Shown: positions 40,474-49,456, counted from the stretch's first letter. The stretch: 64,000 bases of DNA from Bacteroidales bacterium UBA3290 (GCA_002361615.1 DETK01000014.1:2885-66884); one strand, 5' to 3'. Made by a program: numbers and translations. The notes: generated from the sequence alone by a model not told the origin.

Positions 40474-41772
40474 TCAATACCCCGGCTTCTCAAGCAGTTT
40501 GAACATGTTCTTCTTGTAGGCTTCGACGCCCGGCTGGTTGAAGGGGTTCACGCCAAGCTGGTAGGCGCTGATGCCGCAGACTTTCTCGAAGAAGTAGAAC
40601 AACTGGCCGAGGTTGTACTCGTCGAGCCGGTCGATACGGATTTCGAGATTCGGCACGCCGCCGTCGATATGGGCCATCTTCGTTCCGAGTTGGGCCATGC
40701 GGTTGCAGTGCTCCACATGCTTGCCTGCCAGGTAGTTCAAGCCGTCGAGGTCTTGCGGGTCGGAAGGGATGGTCACTTCGCGGCCGGCATTCTCCACCGT
40801 GACGACGGTTTCGAAGAGGATGCGCTCGCCCTGCTGGATGTACTGGCCCATGGAGTGGAGGTCGGTGGTGAAGATCACCGATGCAGGGAAGATGCCTTTG
40901 CCGTCCTTGCCTTCACTCTCGCCGAAGAGCTGTTTGAACCATTCGCCCAGATACTGGAGCTTGGGATTGAAGCTCGCGAAGAGTTCAATCTTCTTGCCGT
41001 TGTCGTAGAGCAGGTTGCGCATGGCGGCATAACGTACCGCAGGATTGTCGGCGCTGCGCTGGGACAAGGCCGCTTCGGCATCCTTCGCACCCTTGAGCAT
41101 CGCTTCGATATCGAAACCGGCCAGGGCGATGGGAACCAGACCTACGGGCGTGAGCACGGAGAAACGGCCGCCGACGTTGTCCTCGATGACGAACGTCTTG
41201 TAGCCTTCCTGGTTGGAGAGGGATTTGAGCGCGCCGCGGGCCTTGTCGGTGATGGCCACGATGCGTGCGCAAGCCTCCTCCTTGCCGTACGTTTCTTCCA
41301 GATGACGCTTGAGCAGACGGAAGGCCACGGCAGGTTCGGTTGTCGTGCCGCTCTTGGAGATGACTACGCAGGCCGTGTTGTGCAGCCGGACCAGGTCGAG
41401 CAGTTCGGCGGTGTAGTCTTCGGAGAGATTTTCGCCGGCGAAGACCACTTTGAGTCCCTGGCTGCCCAGATGGGCGGCGAAACTGTGGCTGAGTGCCTCG
41501 ATGGCTGCCTTTGCTCCGAGGTAGGAGCCGCCGATGCCGATGACCACGACCAGGTCTACTTCCCGTTCGAGCCAGCTGTCAACCACGCTGAGGCAGTCGT
41601 CAATCTCAGCCTGGCCGGTTTCGGAGGGCAGGTGCTGCCAACCGAGGAAATCATTGCCGGCACCGGTCTGGTTTTCCAGGACGGCCTGCGCCTCGAGTGC
41701 CTTGTTTACATATCGGTCGAACACTTCCGGCTTGATGAAAGCGTCGCAACCCGTCAGATCTATCTTTACCAT
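40474..41772 (-). CDS. pgi: glucose-6-phosphate isomerase
   Basis: Pgi interconverts glucose-6-phosphate and fructose-6-phosphate, one step before the PPi-dependent phosphofructokinase encoded at 6390-7628. The 432-residue length fits the short bacterial PGI branch. Recognisable blocks are VVVIGIGGSYLGAKAAIEAL, VISKSGTTTEPAVAFRLL (SKSGTT phosphate site), NVGGRFSVLTPVGLVP and HIDGGVPNLEIRIDRLD near the C-terminus, where the active-site His/Lys region ends LGVNPFNQPGVEAYKKNMF. A TATATTTG -7 box at 41796-41803 provides its own promoter. addB follows directly with no gap. Confidence 0.97.
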   Translation of the reverse strand: MVKIDLTGCDAFIKPEVFDRYVNKALEAQAVLENQTGAGNDFLGWQHLPSETGQAEIDDCLSVVDSWLEREVDLVVVIGIGGSYLGAKAAIEALSHSFAAHLGSQGLKVVFAGENLSEDYTAELLDLVRLHNTACVVISKSGTTTEPAVAFRLLKRHLEETYGKEEACARIVAITDKARGALKSLSNQEGYKTFVIEDNVGGRFSVLTPVGLVPIALAGFDIEAMLKGAKDAEAALSQRSADNPAVRYAAMRNLLYDNGKKIELFASFNPKLQYLGEWFKQLFGESEGKDGKGIFPASVIFTTDLHSMGQYIQQGERILFETVVTVENAGREVTIPSDPQDLDGLNYLAGKHVEHCNRMAQLGTKMAHIDGGVPNLEIRIDRLDEYNLGQLFYFFEKVCGISAYQLGVNPFNQPGVEAYKKNMFKLLEKPGY

Positions 41773-41795
41773 AAGCTTGTATTTTTCGATTCGTA

Positions 41796-41803
41796 CAAAT
41801 ATA
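41796..41803 (-). promoter_or_regulatory. pgi promoter -7 box (TATATTTG)
   Basis: Consensus TAnnTTTG on the minus strand, 23 bases before the pgi ATG. It may also drive addB and addA, which follow without a visible terminator. Confidence 0.55.
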
Positions 41804-41808
41804 CGAAA

Positions 41809-43917
41809 TTATGAGATATTCGAATAATCTTTATACGAGTTGTCCAGCCGCAGGATCCGGAGCTGCTCGGAGAGCAGGCGGTTCTCGACGTGCTCGAGAT
41901 GGGGATCGGCAGCCAGGATCTTTTCACCCAGCTCGCGCGCCTCGACCAGGGAGGGCGAATCCTTCGAAAGGTCGGCAATGTGCAGGTCGAAGGCCAGGCC
42001 GCTCTGGCGCGTGCCTTCGAAGTCGCCGGGACCGCGCATCTTCAAGTCCGCCTCAGCCAGCTCGAAGCCGTCGTTCGTAGCGCACATCAGGTCGATACGC
42101 TGCCGCGATTCGGTACTCAGCTTGTAGCCCGTCATCAGGATGCAGTAGGACTTCTCGGCACCGCGGCCTACCCGGCCCCGCAGCTGGTGCAGCTGCGAAA
42201 GACCAAATCGTTCGGCACTCTCGATGACCATGACCGAGGCGTTCGGTACGTCGACCCCCACTTCGATGACCGAAGTGGCCACCAGGATATTTGCCTTCCC
42301 CCTGGCGAAAAGATCCATGTCGAAAGCCTTGTTCTCGGCCTTCTGTTTCCCGTGGACGACCGCCGTCACGTATTCCGGTGCGGGAAACGCTTCGGTAATA
42401 TGCAGATAGCCTTCCTCCAGGTTCTTGTAGTCCATCTTCTCGGACTCCTTGATCAACGGATAGACCACGAAGATCTGGCGGCCAAGGGCAATCTGCTGCC
42501 GCATGAAGTTGTAGAGGTCGCCGCGCCGGTTCTCCGTCCAATGGACCGTCTCGATCGGCTTTCGTCCGGGCGGAAGCTCGTCGAGCACGGATACGTCGAG
42601 ATCGCCGTACAGGGTCATGGCCAGCGTGCGGGGAATCGGCGTGGCGGTCATCACCAGCACGTGCGGCGTGACAGCGGCCTTCGACCAGAGTTTCGAGCGC
42701 TGCTCCACGCCGAAGCGGTGCTGCTCGTCGATGACGGCCAGCGCCAGGTTCTTGAACTGCACCGTGTCTTCAATCAGGGCGTGCGTACCCACGATGATCT
42801 GCAGCGAACCGTCGAGAAGACCCCGGTGGATCACCTCGCGCTCTTTCTGCTTCGTATTGCCCGTCAGCAGGGCGATGGTAGCTCCCGAAGGGGCCAGGAA
42901 TTTCCGGATGCTGTGGTAATGCTGGTTGGCCAGCACTTCCGTAGGCGCCATCACACAGGCCTGATAACCGTTGTCGAGCGCCATCATGGCTGCCAGCACG
43001 GCCACCAGGGTCTTGCCGCTGCCCACGTCTCCCTGCAGCAGACGGTTCATCTGGCGGCCGCTGCCCACATCGGAGCGGATCTCCTTGAGCACGCGCTTCT
43101 GGGCGCCGGTCAACGGGAAGGGCAGACTTTCGTACGTCTTGTTGAAATAGTGCCCGATGCGGCGGAACACGACGCCGCTCTCAGCCCGCATCCGGATCCC
43201 TTTCTGCCGCAGCAGCGAGAGCTGGAGATAGAACAGCTCCTCGAACTTGAGGCGGCGCTGCGCCCGGGCCAGGTCCTGCACCGAAGCGGGGAAATGGATG
43301 TTCCGCAGCGCGAAGTCGAGCGGTGCCAGACGCTTTTGTTGGCGGATGTATGCGGGCAGCGTCTCTTCCAGCGAGCCGAGCACGCGGTCGAGCAGCGTGG
43401 CGATCATCTTCTCGAAGAACTTGTTGGTGATGCCGGCCGCATGCAGTTTTTCCGTACTCGAATAGACGCCCATCATCACGCCCAGCTGCGAGAGTTTCTC
43501 CTCCGTGGCCGGATCGACTTCCGGATGGACCATATTCCAGCTCTGTCCGAACACGGAAGGCTTGCCGAAAACCACGTATTCCGGCCCGACCTGCAGCTTC
43601 TCCTCGATCCATTTGAGGCCTTTGAAGAAGACCAGGTCGATAGCGCCGGTCCCGTCGGTGAAACGGGCTACCAGGCGCTGGGCGCGCCCCTTCCCTACCT
43701 TATCGATACGGGTGATGCTGCCGCGGAGCTGGATCCAGGCGGCCGAGGAGTCGATCTCCCGGACGCTGTAAAAGCGCGAGCGGTCGATATAGCGGAAGGG
43801 AAAGGTATAGAGAAGATCACGGAACGTGCTGATCCCCAACTCCTTATTCAGGAGTTCAGCACGCCGGGGGCCCACGCCCGGCAGGAACTTGATATCACTG
43901 TCCAGCAACTGCGCCAT
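41809..43917 (-). CDS. recG: ATP-dependent DNA helicase RecG
   Basis: RecG remodels stalled replication forks and branched recombination intermediates. The 702-residue protein has the N-terminal wedge/OB domain (FLPGVGPRRAELLNKELGI, WIQLRGSITRIDK), then SF2 helicase motifs: QGDVGSGKT (Walker A), APTEVLANQHY, VIDEQHRFGVEQR (DEQH box), MTATPIPRTLAMTLYGDLDVS, ATSVIEVGVDVPNA and QLHQLRGRVGRG, followed by the RecG C-terminal GPGDFEGTRQSG. ATG 43915-43917 is preferred to a TTG two codons upstream, because a TACATTTG -7 box occupies 43921-43928 only three bases away. It is divergent from pdxA. Confidence 0.97.
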   Translation of the reverse strand: MAQLLDSDIKFLPGVGPRRAELLNKELGISTFRDLLYTFPFRYIDRSRFYSVREIDSSAAWIQLRGSITRIDKVGKGRAQRLVARFTDGTGAIDLVFFKGLKWIEEKLQVGPEYVVFGKPSVFGQSWNMVHPEVDPATEEKLSQLGVMMGVYSSTEKLHAAGITNKFFEKMIATLLDRVLGSLEETLPAYIRQQKRLAPLDFALRNIHFPASVQDLARAQRRLKFEELFYLQLSLLRQKGIRMRAESGVVFRRIGHYFNKTYESLPFPLTGAQKRVLKEIRSDVGSGRQMNRLLQGDVGSGKTLVAVLAAMMALDNGYQACVMAPTEVLANQHYHSIRKFLAPSGATIALLTGNTKQKEREVIHRGLLDGSLQIIVGTHALIEDTVQFKNLALAVIDEQHRFGVEQRSKLWSKAAVTPHVLVMTATPIPRTLAMTLYGDLDVSVLDELPPGRKPIETVHWTENRRGDLYNFMRQQIALGRQIFVVYPLIKESEKMDYKNLEEGYLHITEAFPAPEYVTAVVHGKQKAENKAFDMDLFARGKANILVATSVIEVGVDVPNASVMVIESAERFGLSQLHQLRGRVGRGAEKSYCILMTGYKLSTESRQRIDLMCATNDGFELAEADLKMRGPGDFEGTRQSGLAFDLHIADLSKDSPSLVEARELGEKILAADPHLEHVENRLLSEQLRILRLDNSYKDYSNIS

Positions 43918-43920
43918 ACA

Positions 43921-43928
43921 CAAATGTA
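43921..43928 (-). promoter_or_regulatory. recG -7 box (TACATTTG), near-leaderless
   Basis: The box ends three bases before the chosen recG ATG, so the mRNA would start at or beside the initiation codon. Confidence 0.4.
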
Positions 43929-43969
43929 TGAATTTTTTTGTATCTTGCGAAGTTTTAATGCATCAGACA

Positions 43970-45049
43970 ATGAAAGACAAGATTATAGTGGGCATCACCC
44001 AGGGCGACACCAACGGAATCGGATACGAAGTGATCATCAAGGCGCTCTCCGACGCCCGGATCCTCGAAAACTGCATCATCATCCTTTACGGTTCGTCCCG
44101 CTTCTTCGGCATCTACCGCAAGTTCGTCCCGGAAGTCGAACAGATTGCCACCAACGTGATCAACGCGGCTGAAGACGCCCGCACCAAGCGCATCAATATC
44201 ATCAACGCCGTGCCCGAAAGCATGGCGATGGAAATCGGCCAGCCGACGGCCGACGGCGCGAAAGCTGCCATCCTGGCGCTCAAGGCCGCCGTGGCCGATG
44301 CCAAGCGCGGTGCCATCGACGCCATCGTGACCGCCCCCTTCAACAAGCACACCGTAGCCGAACTGGGATTCGGATTTCCCGGCCATACCGAGTACCTCAT
44401 CCACGAATTCGAACGTCATGACGGCCTGATGTTCCTCTGCTCTGAAAACCTGCGGGTAGGTGTGGTCACCAACCACCTTCCGCTGGCCAAGGTCAGCTCC
44501 GCCATCACGATCGAGACCATCCTGAGCAAACTCCGCCTGATGAACGATTCGCTGCGCCGCGACTTTGGCGTGAACAAGCCGAAGATTGCCGTGATGGGCC
44601 TCAATCCGCACGCCGGAGACGGCGGTTCCCTTGGCACCGAGGAAATCGAAACCATCACCCCCGCCATCCAGGCCGCAAACAAGGAGAAAATCCTTGCCTT
44701 CGGACCCTACTCGCCCGACGGATTCTTCAGCATCCACATGCAGGGCAGTTTCGACGCTGTGCTGGCCATGTATCACGACCAGGGCCTGATTCCCTTCAAG
44801 GCGCTGGCCTTCGACAGCGGTGTCAATTTCACGGCCGGCCTGCCGATCGTCCGTACCTCGCCCGACCACGGGACGGGCTACGACATCGCTGGCAAGAACA
44901 AAGCGCTCCCCGGTCCCATGCAGCGCGCCATCTTCGCCGCCATCGACCTGAGCCTCAACCGCCGCCGTTTCGACCAGATGTACGCCAACCCTCTTGAAGT
45001 CAAGCGCTTTGAAGGGCCTAAGTACGAAAAGACCATCCTGCCCGAATAG
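43970..45049 (+). CDS. pdxA: 4-hydroxythreonine-4-phosphate dehydrogenase
   Basis: PdxA oxidises 4-phosphohydroxy-threonine with NAD in the DXP-dependent pyridoxal phosphate pathway. The 359-residue protein starts MKDKIIVGITQGDTNGIGYEVI. Metal-binding histidines are in FPGHTEYLIHEF, GLNPHAGDGG and MYHDQGLIPFKALAF, and the substrate-binding VRTSPDHGTGYDIAGK follows. An in-frame ATG four codons upstream (43958) is an alternative start. The gene is followed immediately by rnhA, whose GTG overlaps the last base of its stop codon. Other PLP genes are not in the window. Confidence 0.95.
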   Translation: MKDKIIVGITQGDTNGIGYEVIIKALSDARILENCIIILYGSSRFFGIYRKFVPEVEQIATNVINAAEDARTKRINIINAVPESMAMEIGQPTADGAKAAILALKAAVADAKRGAIDAIVTAPFNKHTVAELGFGFPGHTEYLIHEFERHDGLMFLCSENLRVGVVTNHLPLAKVSSAITIETILSKLRLMNDSLRRDFGVNKPKIAVMGLNPHAGDGGSLGTEEIETITPAIQAANKEKILAFGPYSPDGFFSIHMQGSFDAVLAMYHDQGLIPFKALAFDSGVNFTAGLPIVRTSPDHGTGYDIAGKNKALPGPMQRAIFAAIDLSLNRRRFDQMYANPLEVKRFEGPKYEKTILPE

Positions 45050-45513
45050 TGAATCGTCCCCCTATCCAGATCTACACCGACGGGGCTTGCAGCGGCAATC
45101 CCGGTCCGGGCGGCTTCGCTGTGATCCTGCGTTGCGGAACGCTGGAGAAGGTCATTTCGGCCGGCTACGCCACCACGACCAACAACCGGATGGAACTGCT
45201 GGCCGTGATCACCGGCCTGGAGGCCATCCGCTGGGAGCGTGCCGACGTGACCATCTGGAGCGATTCCTCCTATGTCGTGGATGCCGTCGAAAAGGGCTGG
45301 GTGTTCAGCTGGGAGCAGAAAGGTTTCGCCAAGAAAGCCAATCCTGACCTGTGGACGCGTTTTCTGGCCGCCTACCGCCGGCACAACGTCCACTTCCAGT
45401 GGATCCGCGGGCACAACGGCCATCCGGAAAACGAACGCTGCGACCGTCTGGCGGTCGCAGCGTCACAAGGCAAGGATCTGTTGGTCGACTCAGGATACGC
45501 GCAGGAAGCGTAA
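45049..45513 (+). CDS. rnhA: ribonuclease HI
   Basis: RNase HI cuts the RNA strand of RNA-DNA hybrids (R-loops, primers). The 154-residue protein contains the full acidic catalytic set: Asp11 (YTDGACSGNPGPGG), Glu49 (NRMELLAVI), Asp72 (WSDSSYVV) and Asp132 (NERCDRLA), plus the basic hairpin region (VFSWEQKGFAKKANPDLW). The GTG start shares one base with the pdxA stop. Its 3' end overlaps the convergent VOC gene by 24 bases, and a 12-bp perfect hairpin lies within the coding sequence at 45435-45463. Confidence 0.95.
   Translation: MNRPPIQIYTDGACSGNPGPGGFAVILRCGTLEKVISAGYATTTNNRMELLAVITGLEAIRWERADVTIWSDSSYVVDAVEKGWVFSWEQKGFAKKANPDLWTRFLAAYRRHNVHFQWIRGHNGHPENERCDRLAVAASQGKDLLVDSGYAQEA
45435..45463. 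repeat. 12-bp perfect hairpin inside the rnhA 3' end
   Basis: ACGCTGCGACCG (45435-45446) pairs perfectly with 45452-45463 around TCTGG. It lies 27 bases from the convergent VOC stop and could slow or stop transcription from either side, but no U-tract follows directly. Confidence 0.5.
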
Positions 45514-46548
45514 AGCCTTGATCATCCAACGCGGCAGGGGTCTGCGATCGTCGCGTTTGGTGAAATCGATATAGAATCCTATCTTTTTGACCACCGGGAT
45601 CCGGAAGGTCTCCACGAACTCGATGAGGGTACCGTCGGGATCCTCGATATAGGTGAAATGGCCGTTGGCGTCGCCCATGTCGAAATCCACGCCGCTGTCG
45701 CAGACGAAAGGATGGCCCAGCGCCTCGCAATCGGCACGCACCGATTCCATGTTCCGCACGTCGAAGCAGATCTGGATGTAACCCGGATCGCCCCAGTAAC
45801 GGTTTTCATACAATTTGACGACGGGTTCTTCCAGCGCCTGCACCAGTTCCAACTGGGAAGGACCCATCAGTTCGGAAAGCGGACCTTCGAAAGGTTTGCT
45901 GTGGGCAAGGAGCACGCGGCGTACTTTCCGGCTACCGCCCGGGAGGCATTCCATGTCCTTGAAGACGCCGGTCTCGTCGGCCAGAACCTTATCGTAGCCA
46001 AGGAGTTTGCCATAGAAGGCTACGGAACGGTCCATATCACTGACACCCAAAACAGCACCGAAGGAACCGCCCGTCGTGAACTGCTTGGAGGGGACCATCA
46101 CGTAAGGATCCTCAACGATTTCCAGGATGTTGTCCCAAGGGTCCTGCATATAGAAGTGACGGATGCCGGCGAACGTGGTGGGTTCACCCAGCAGCCGGAG
46201 GCCTTTCCGGAAGAATTCCTCAAAGGTCGCTTTTACGTCGCGTGACTTGATCTTGGCGATAAAGATACCCAGGTCGCCCAGACGGGGCTGCTGGGCCGGG
46301 TAATTGAGTTCGCGGCCCCGCGGTTCCCAGATTTCCAGGCCACCGCCGCCCTGCAGGCTGACCGCCAGGATGGCGAAACGGGGCTGCGGCTTGCCGCCCG
46401 TGTAAGGCAGCATGCGCTCGGCCACGCCTTCATCGGCCACGACCGGAATGTCGATCCCGAAATGCGCCCGATACCATTTCCACGATTCATTGGCATCCTT
46501 CACGCCGATGCCCACCTGCTGCAGACCGCAAATGACTTTCTCCTTCAT
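45490..46548 (-). CDS. two-domain VOC (glyoxalase/dioxygenase superfamily) protein
   Basis: A 352-residue protein with two vicinal-oxygen-chelate modules. The first half (about 5-150: LQQVGIGVKDANESWKWYRAHFG to HFYMQDPWDNILEIVED) and second half (about 160-335: GAVLGVSDMDRSVAFYGKLLGYDKV to HFTYIEDPDGTLIEFVETF) each have the paired beta-alpha-beta-beta-beta pattern with His/Glu-type metal positions. This could be a dioxygenase, lyase or isomerase; I cannot assign the reaction. Cytoplasmic, no signal. A TATCTTTG -7 box is at 46568-46575. Its 3' end overlaps rnhA by 24 bases (convergent). Confidence 0.82.
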   Translation of the reverse strand: MKEKVICGLQQVGIGVKDANESWKWYRAHFGIDIPVVADEGVAERMLPYTGGKPQPRFAILAVSLQGGGGLEIWEPRGRELNYPAQQPRLGDLGIFIAKIKSRDVKATFEEFFRKGLRLLGEPTTFAGIRHFYMQDPWDNILEIVEDPYVMVPSKQFTTGGSFGAVLGVSDMDRSVAFYGKLLGYDKVLADETGVFKDMECLPGGSRKVRRVLLAHSKPFEGPLSELMGPSQLELVQALEEPVVKLYENRYWGDPGYIQICFDVRNMESVRADCEALGHPFVCDSGVDFDMGDANGHFTYIEDPDGTLIEFVETFRIPVVKKIGFYIDFTKRDDRRPLPRWMIKALRFLRVS

Positions 46549-46567
46549 GTTTCTGAGTTTTATCCAA

Positions 46568-46575
46568 CAAAGATA
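46568..46575 (-). promoter_or_regulatory. VOC gene promoter -7 box (TATCTTTG)
   Basis: Consensus TAnnTTTG on the minus strand, 19 bases before the VOC ATG, in the 44-base gap after mqnC. Confidence 0.55.
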
Positions 46576-46592
46576 CGAATAATTTCGATTGG

Positions 46593-47693
46593 CTATCGGG
46601 GGTTGTACTGCTGGTCCCGGAGCCAGGGCGTGAAGCCGGCAGATGCGATGGCGTCGGACAGGATGCGTTCATTCAAGGAATGGTGTGCTCCGGCAGCCGA
46701 GACGACATTCTCCTCGATCATGATGGAGCCCATGTCATCTGCCCCGGCACGGAGAGCGCGAAGGCCGGTCTCCAAACCGACGGTCAGCCACGAAGCCTGG
46801 ATATGGTCGACGTTGTCGAGCACGAGCCGGGCGATGGCGACCGTGCGCAGGAACTCTTCGTCAGAAGGCCAACGGGCGGGTTCGCCCGGCAAAGTGATGC
46901 CTTCCGGCAACTTTCCTTCGTCATTAAGCCGCGCCAACTCGGTTCCGGTCAGCTGCATGGGCCAGCAGATGAAGGCACGGAACCCGGGTGTTCCCTGCGG
47001 GCGGGCATCCTGCAGCTCCCGCAGGGCCAGCAGATGGTCGATCCGCTCTTCCAGCGTCTCGATATGTCCGTACACCATCGTCGCCGTCGTACTCATTCCG
47101 AGGCGATGGGCCTCCCGCATCACATCGAGCCATTGTTGCGCCGTCGGCTTGGCAGGTGACAGGAAGCGACGGACCCGGTCGCAAAGGATCTCCGCGCCCG
47201 CACCCGGCAGGGTATCGAGTCCTGCGTCCCGCAGACGGACCAGGACTTCCCGGTACGTCAGCTGGGAAAGACGGGCGATGTGCGCGATTTCAGGCGGTCC
47301 GAGTGCATTGAGTTTCAGGGATGGTTCGACCTTCTTCAGCCTGCGGAACAAGTCTTCGTAGAATTCGATGCCGTAGCGGGGATGCAGGCCGCCCTGCAGC
47401 AGCAGCTGGTCGCCGCCCAGGGCCTTGAGCTCCGCGATCTTCGGCAGATAATCCTCAAAAGCAAGGGTATATGCCTTCTGAGGCTGATCGGGCCGGCAAT
47501 GGAAATTGCAGAATTTACAACAGGAAAGGCAGACGTTGGTATAGTTGACGTTGCGGTCGATCTGATAACTGACCCGCCGCCCCGGCACGTGTCGATACCG
47601 CTCGGCATCCGCCATCCCGCACAATTCCGCCAGCGTACCATCCCGATACAGGCCCAGCGCCTCTTCTTTCGACAACCGGTTCATCGCCGACAT
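46593..47693 (-). CDS. mqnC: cyclic dehypoxanthinyl futalosine synthase (MqnC-type radical SAM)
   Basis: MqnC cyclises dehypoxanthine futalosine in the futalosine route to menaquinone. The 366-residue protein has QIDRNVNYTNVC followed by the radical SAM CxxxCxxC triad Cys55, Cys59 and Cys62, then LQGGLHPRYGIEFYEDLF, GAGAEILCDRVR, MVYGHIETLEERIDHLLALRELQ and near the end ADDMGSIMIEENVVSAAGA, the MqnC-typical version of a motif shared with MqnE and CofH. The DRNVNYTNVC form favours MqnC over MqnE. No other mqn genes are in this window, so the pathway must be completed elsewhere. It follows glnS by 60 bases. Confidence 0.88.
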   Translation of the reverse strand: MSAMNRLSKEEALGLYRDGTLAELCGMADAERYRHVPGRRVSYQIDRNVNYTNVCLSCCKFCNFHCRPDQPQKAYTLAFEDYLPKIAELKALGGDQLLLQGGLHPRYGIEFYEDLFRRLKKVEPSLKLNALGPPEIAHIARLSQLTYREVLVRLRDAGLDTLPGAGAEILCDRVRRFLSPAKPTAQQWLDVMREAHRLGMSTTATMVYGHIETLEERIDHLLALRELQDARPQGTPGFRAFICWPMQLTGTELARLNDEGKLPEGITLPGEPARWPSDEEFLRTVAIARLVLDNVDHIQASWLTVGLETGLRALRAGADDMGSIMIEENVVSAAGAHHSLNERILSDAIASAGFTPWLRDQQYNPR

Positions 47694-47702
47694 CCATTCT
47701 AT

Positions 47703-47743
47703 GGAATCGCATGGCTTGCCCTGACGCGCCTATATGCGATTCC
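47703..47743. repeat. 10-bp inverted repeat between glnS and mqnC
   Basis: GGAATCGCAT (47703-47712) is exactly complementary to 47734-47743 with a 21-base loop. It sits between the glnS stop and the mqnC start and may be a terminator-like or regulatory structure; no U-tract follows. Confidence 0.4.
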
Positions 47744-47753
47744 TCAAATACAA

Positions 47754-49406
47754 TTATAATTTGAAGGAATCTTTCAGGCCGACGGTTTTGTTCATGACCA
47801 GGTGGCCGGGGGTGGAGTCGGGGTCTTTCTTGAAATAGCCTACGCGCTCGAACTGGACAGCGATGTCGCCGGGATCGTCGAGCAGGGCCGGTTCGGCCCA
47901 GCCGGTCTTGACCACCAGGCTCTCAGGGTTGAGATAATCCTTGTAGTCCTTGTCTTCCGGAACCTGCGACATGTCGGCCAGGGTGAAGAGCCGGTCGTAG
48001 AGACGGCACTCGATTTCTTTGGCGAAAGCCGTGCTCACCCAGTGGATGGTACCTTTGACCGAACGCCACTGTCCGGACTGCGGGTGCGTCAGCGGATCGT
48101 AGGTGCAGCGGAGCTCCACCACCTTGCCGGAGGCATCTTTGACGACATCCTCGCACTTGATGATGTAGGTGTATTTCAGGCGCACTTCGCCGCCGGGACG
48201 GAGACGGAAGTACTTCTTGGGGGCATCTTCCATGAAATCGGCGCGGTCGATGAGCAGCTCGCCCGTGAAGGGGATGCGGCGTTTCGGACCTTCCGGTGCG
48301 GCCGGGTTGAGCGGAGCCTCGAACCATTCCACCTTGCCCGGCTCCCAGTTGGTGAGCGTCACCTTGATGGGATCGTCATACACGGCCATATACCGGTTGC
48401 TGCGCTCGTTCAGGTCTTGGCGGACGCAGGATTCCAGACCGCTGATGTCCATCAGCTGGTCGCGCTTGCTTACGCCGATGCGTTCGCAGAACAGTTTGAG
48501 TGCCTCGGGCGTATAGCCGCGGCGGCGAACGCCGCAGAGGGTCGGCATGCGGGGGTCGTCCCAGCCCGAGACGAAGCCCTTCTCTACCAGTTCGAGCAGC
48601 TTGCGCTTGCTCATCAGGGTATAGGTGAGATTGAGCCGGGCGAACTCATACTGATGCGAAGGATAGATGCCCAGCGTCTCGATGAACCAGTCGTAGAGAG
48701 GCCGGTGGATATCGAATTCCAACGTGCAGATGGAGTGCGTGATATGCTCGATGGAATCGCACTGGCCGTGCGTATAGTCGTACATCGGATAGATGCACCA
48801 CTTGTCGCCGGTGCGGTGATGATGTGCGTGCTTGATGCGGTAGAGGATCGGGTCGCGGAACATCATATTGGGATGTGCCATGTCGATCTTGGCGCGGAGC
48901 ACCTTCGCACCGTCAGGGTACTTGCCCTCCTTCATTTCACGGAAGAGGCGGAGATTCTCCTCGACCGAACGGTTGCGCCAGGGGCTGTCGGTACCGGGCG
49001 TCTCGACGGTGCCACGGGTGGCACGCATCTCTTCGAGGGTCTGGTCGTCGACATACGCGAGGCCCCGTTCGATGAGCTGCTCAGCCCATTCATAGAGCTG
49101 GTCGAAATAATCCGAGGCGTATCGCTCCTCCGCCCACTGGAAACCGAGCCATTTGATGTCTTCCTTGATGGCGTCCACATACTCGACATCTTCCTTCGTA
49201 GGATTGGTGTCGTCGTAGCGGAGGTTGGTCCTGCCACCGTACTTCTGCGCCAGGCCGAAGTTGATACACAGGCTTTTGGCGTGACCCAGGTGAAGGTATC
49301 CGTTGGGTTCGGGCGGAAAGCGCGTGATGATGGTATCGTACTTCCCGGCTGCGAGGTCGGCCTCGATAATCTCTTCGAGGAAATTGTTTTTCTTCTCTTC
49401 TTCCAT
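47754..49406 (-). CDS. glnS: glutaminyl-tRNA synthetase
   Basis: GlnRS charges tRNA-Gln directly. The 550-residue class I enzyme has ITRFPPEPNGYLHLGHAKS with the HIGH-like HLGH at 39-42, the NLRYDDTNPTKED substrate loop, and the KMSKS-equivalent LMSKRKL near 265. The beta-barrel anticodon domain occupies roughly 340-550 (VTLTNWEPGKVEWFEAPLNP, FFRLRPGGEVRLKY). PPEPNGYLHLGHA plus the long C-terminal part separates it from bacterial GluRS. A TATATTTG box at 49428-49435 is its likely promoter, divergent from yicC. Confidence 0.97.
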   Translation of the reverse strand: MEEEKKNNFLEEIIEADLAAGKYDTIITRFPPEPNGYLHLGHAKSLCINFGLAQKYGGRTNLRYDDTNPTKEDVEYVDAIKEDIKWLGFQWAEERYASDYFDQLYEWAEQLIERGLAYVDDQTLEEMRATRGTVETPGTDSPWRNRSVEENLRLFREMKEGKYPDGAKVLRAKIDMAHPNMMFRDPILYRIKHAHHHRTGDKWCIYPMYDYTHGQCDSIEHITHSICTLEFDIHRPLYDWFIETLGIYPSHQYEFARLNLTYTLMSKRKLLELVEKGFVSGWDDPRMPTLCGVRRRGYTPEALKLFCERIGVSKRDQLMDISGLESCVRQDLNERSNRYMAVYDDPIKVTLTNWEPGKVEWFEAPLNPAAPEGPKRRIPFTGELLIDRADFMEDAPKKYFRLRPGGEVRLKYTYIIKCEDVVKDASGKVVELRCTYDPLTHPQSGQWRSVKGTIHWVSTAFAKEIECRLYDRLFTLADMSQVPEDKDYKDYLNPESLVVKTGWAEPALLDDPGDIAVQFERVGYFKKDPDSTPGHLVMNKTVGLKDSFKL

Positions 49407-49427
49407 TATGCAAGCTGTTTCAAGCTA

Positions 49428-49456
49428 CAAATATATTAAAAAATCACTATCTTTAT
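49428..49456. promoter_or_regulatory. divergent promoters of glnS and yicC
   Basis: The minus strand has TATATTTG at 49435-49428 for glnS. The plus strand has TATCTTTA at 49449-49456, a one-base departure from TAnnTTTG, 21 bases before the yicC ATG. Confidence 0.5.

Noticed and set aside
38146..41814. 1222-codon open frame antisense to addB and pgi
   Set aside because: Same shadow effect: low-complexity product with no motif, opposite two well-supported genes.
43826..43957. Extended pdxA start overlapping recG
   Set aside because: It would be antisense to the recG start region and is absent from PdxA proteins.
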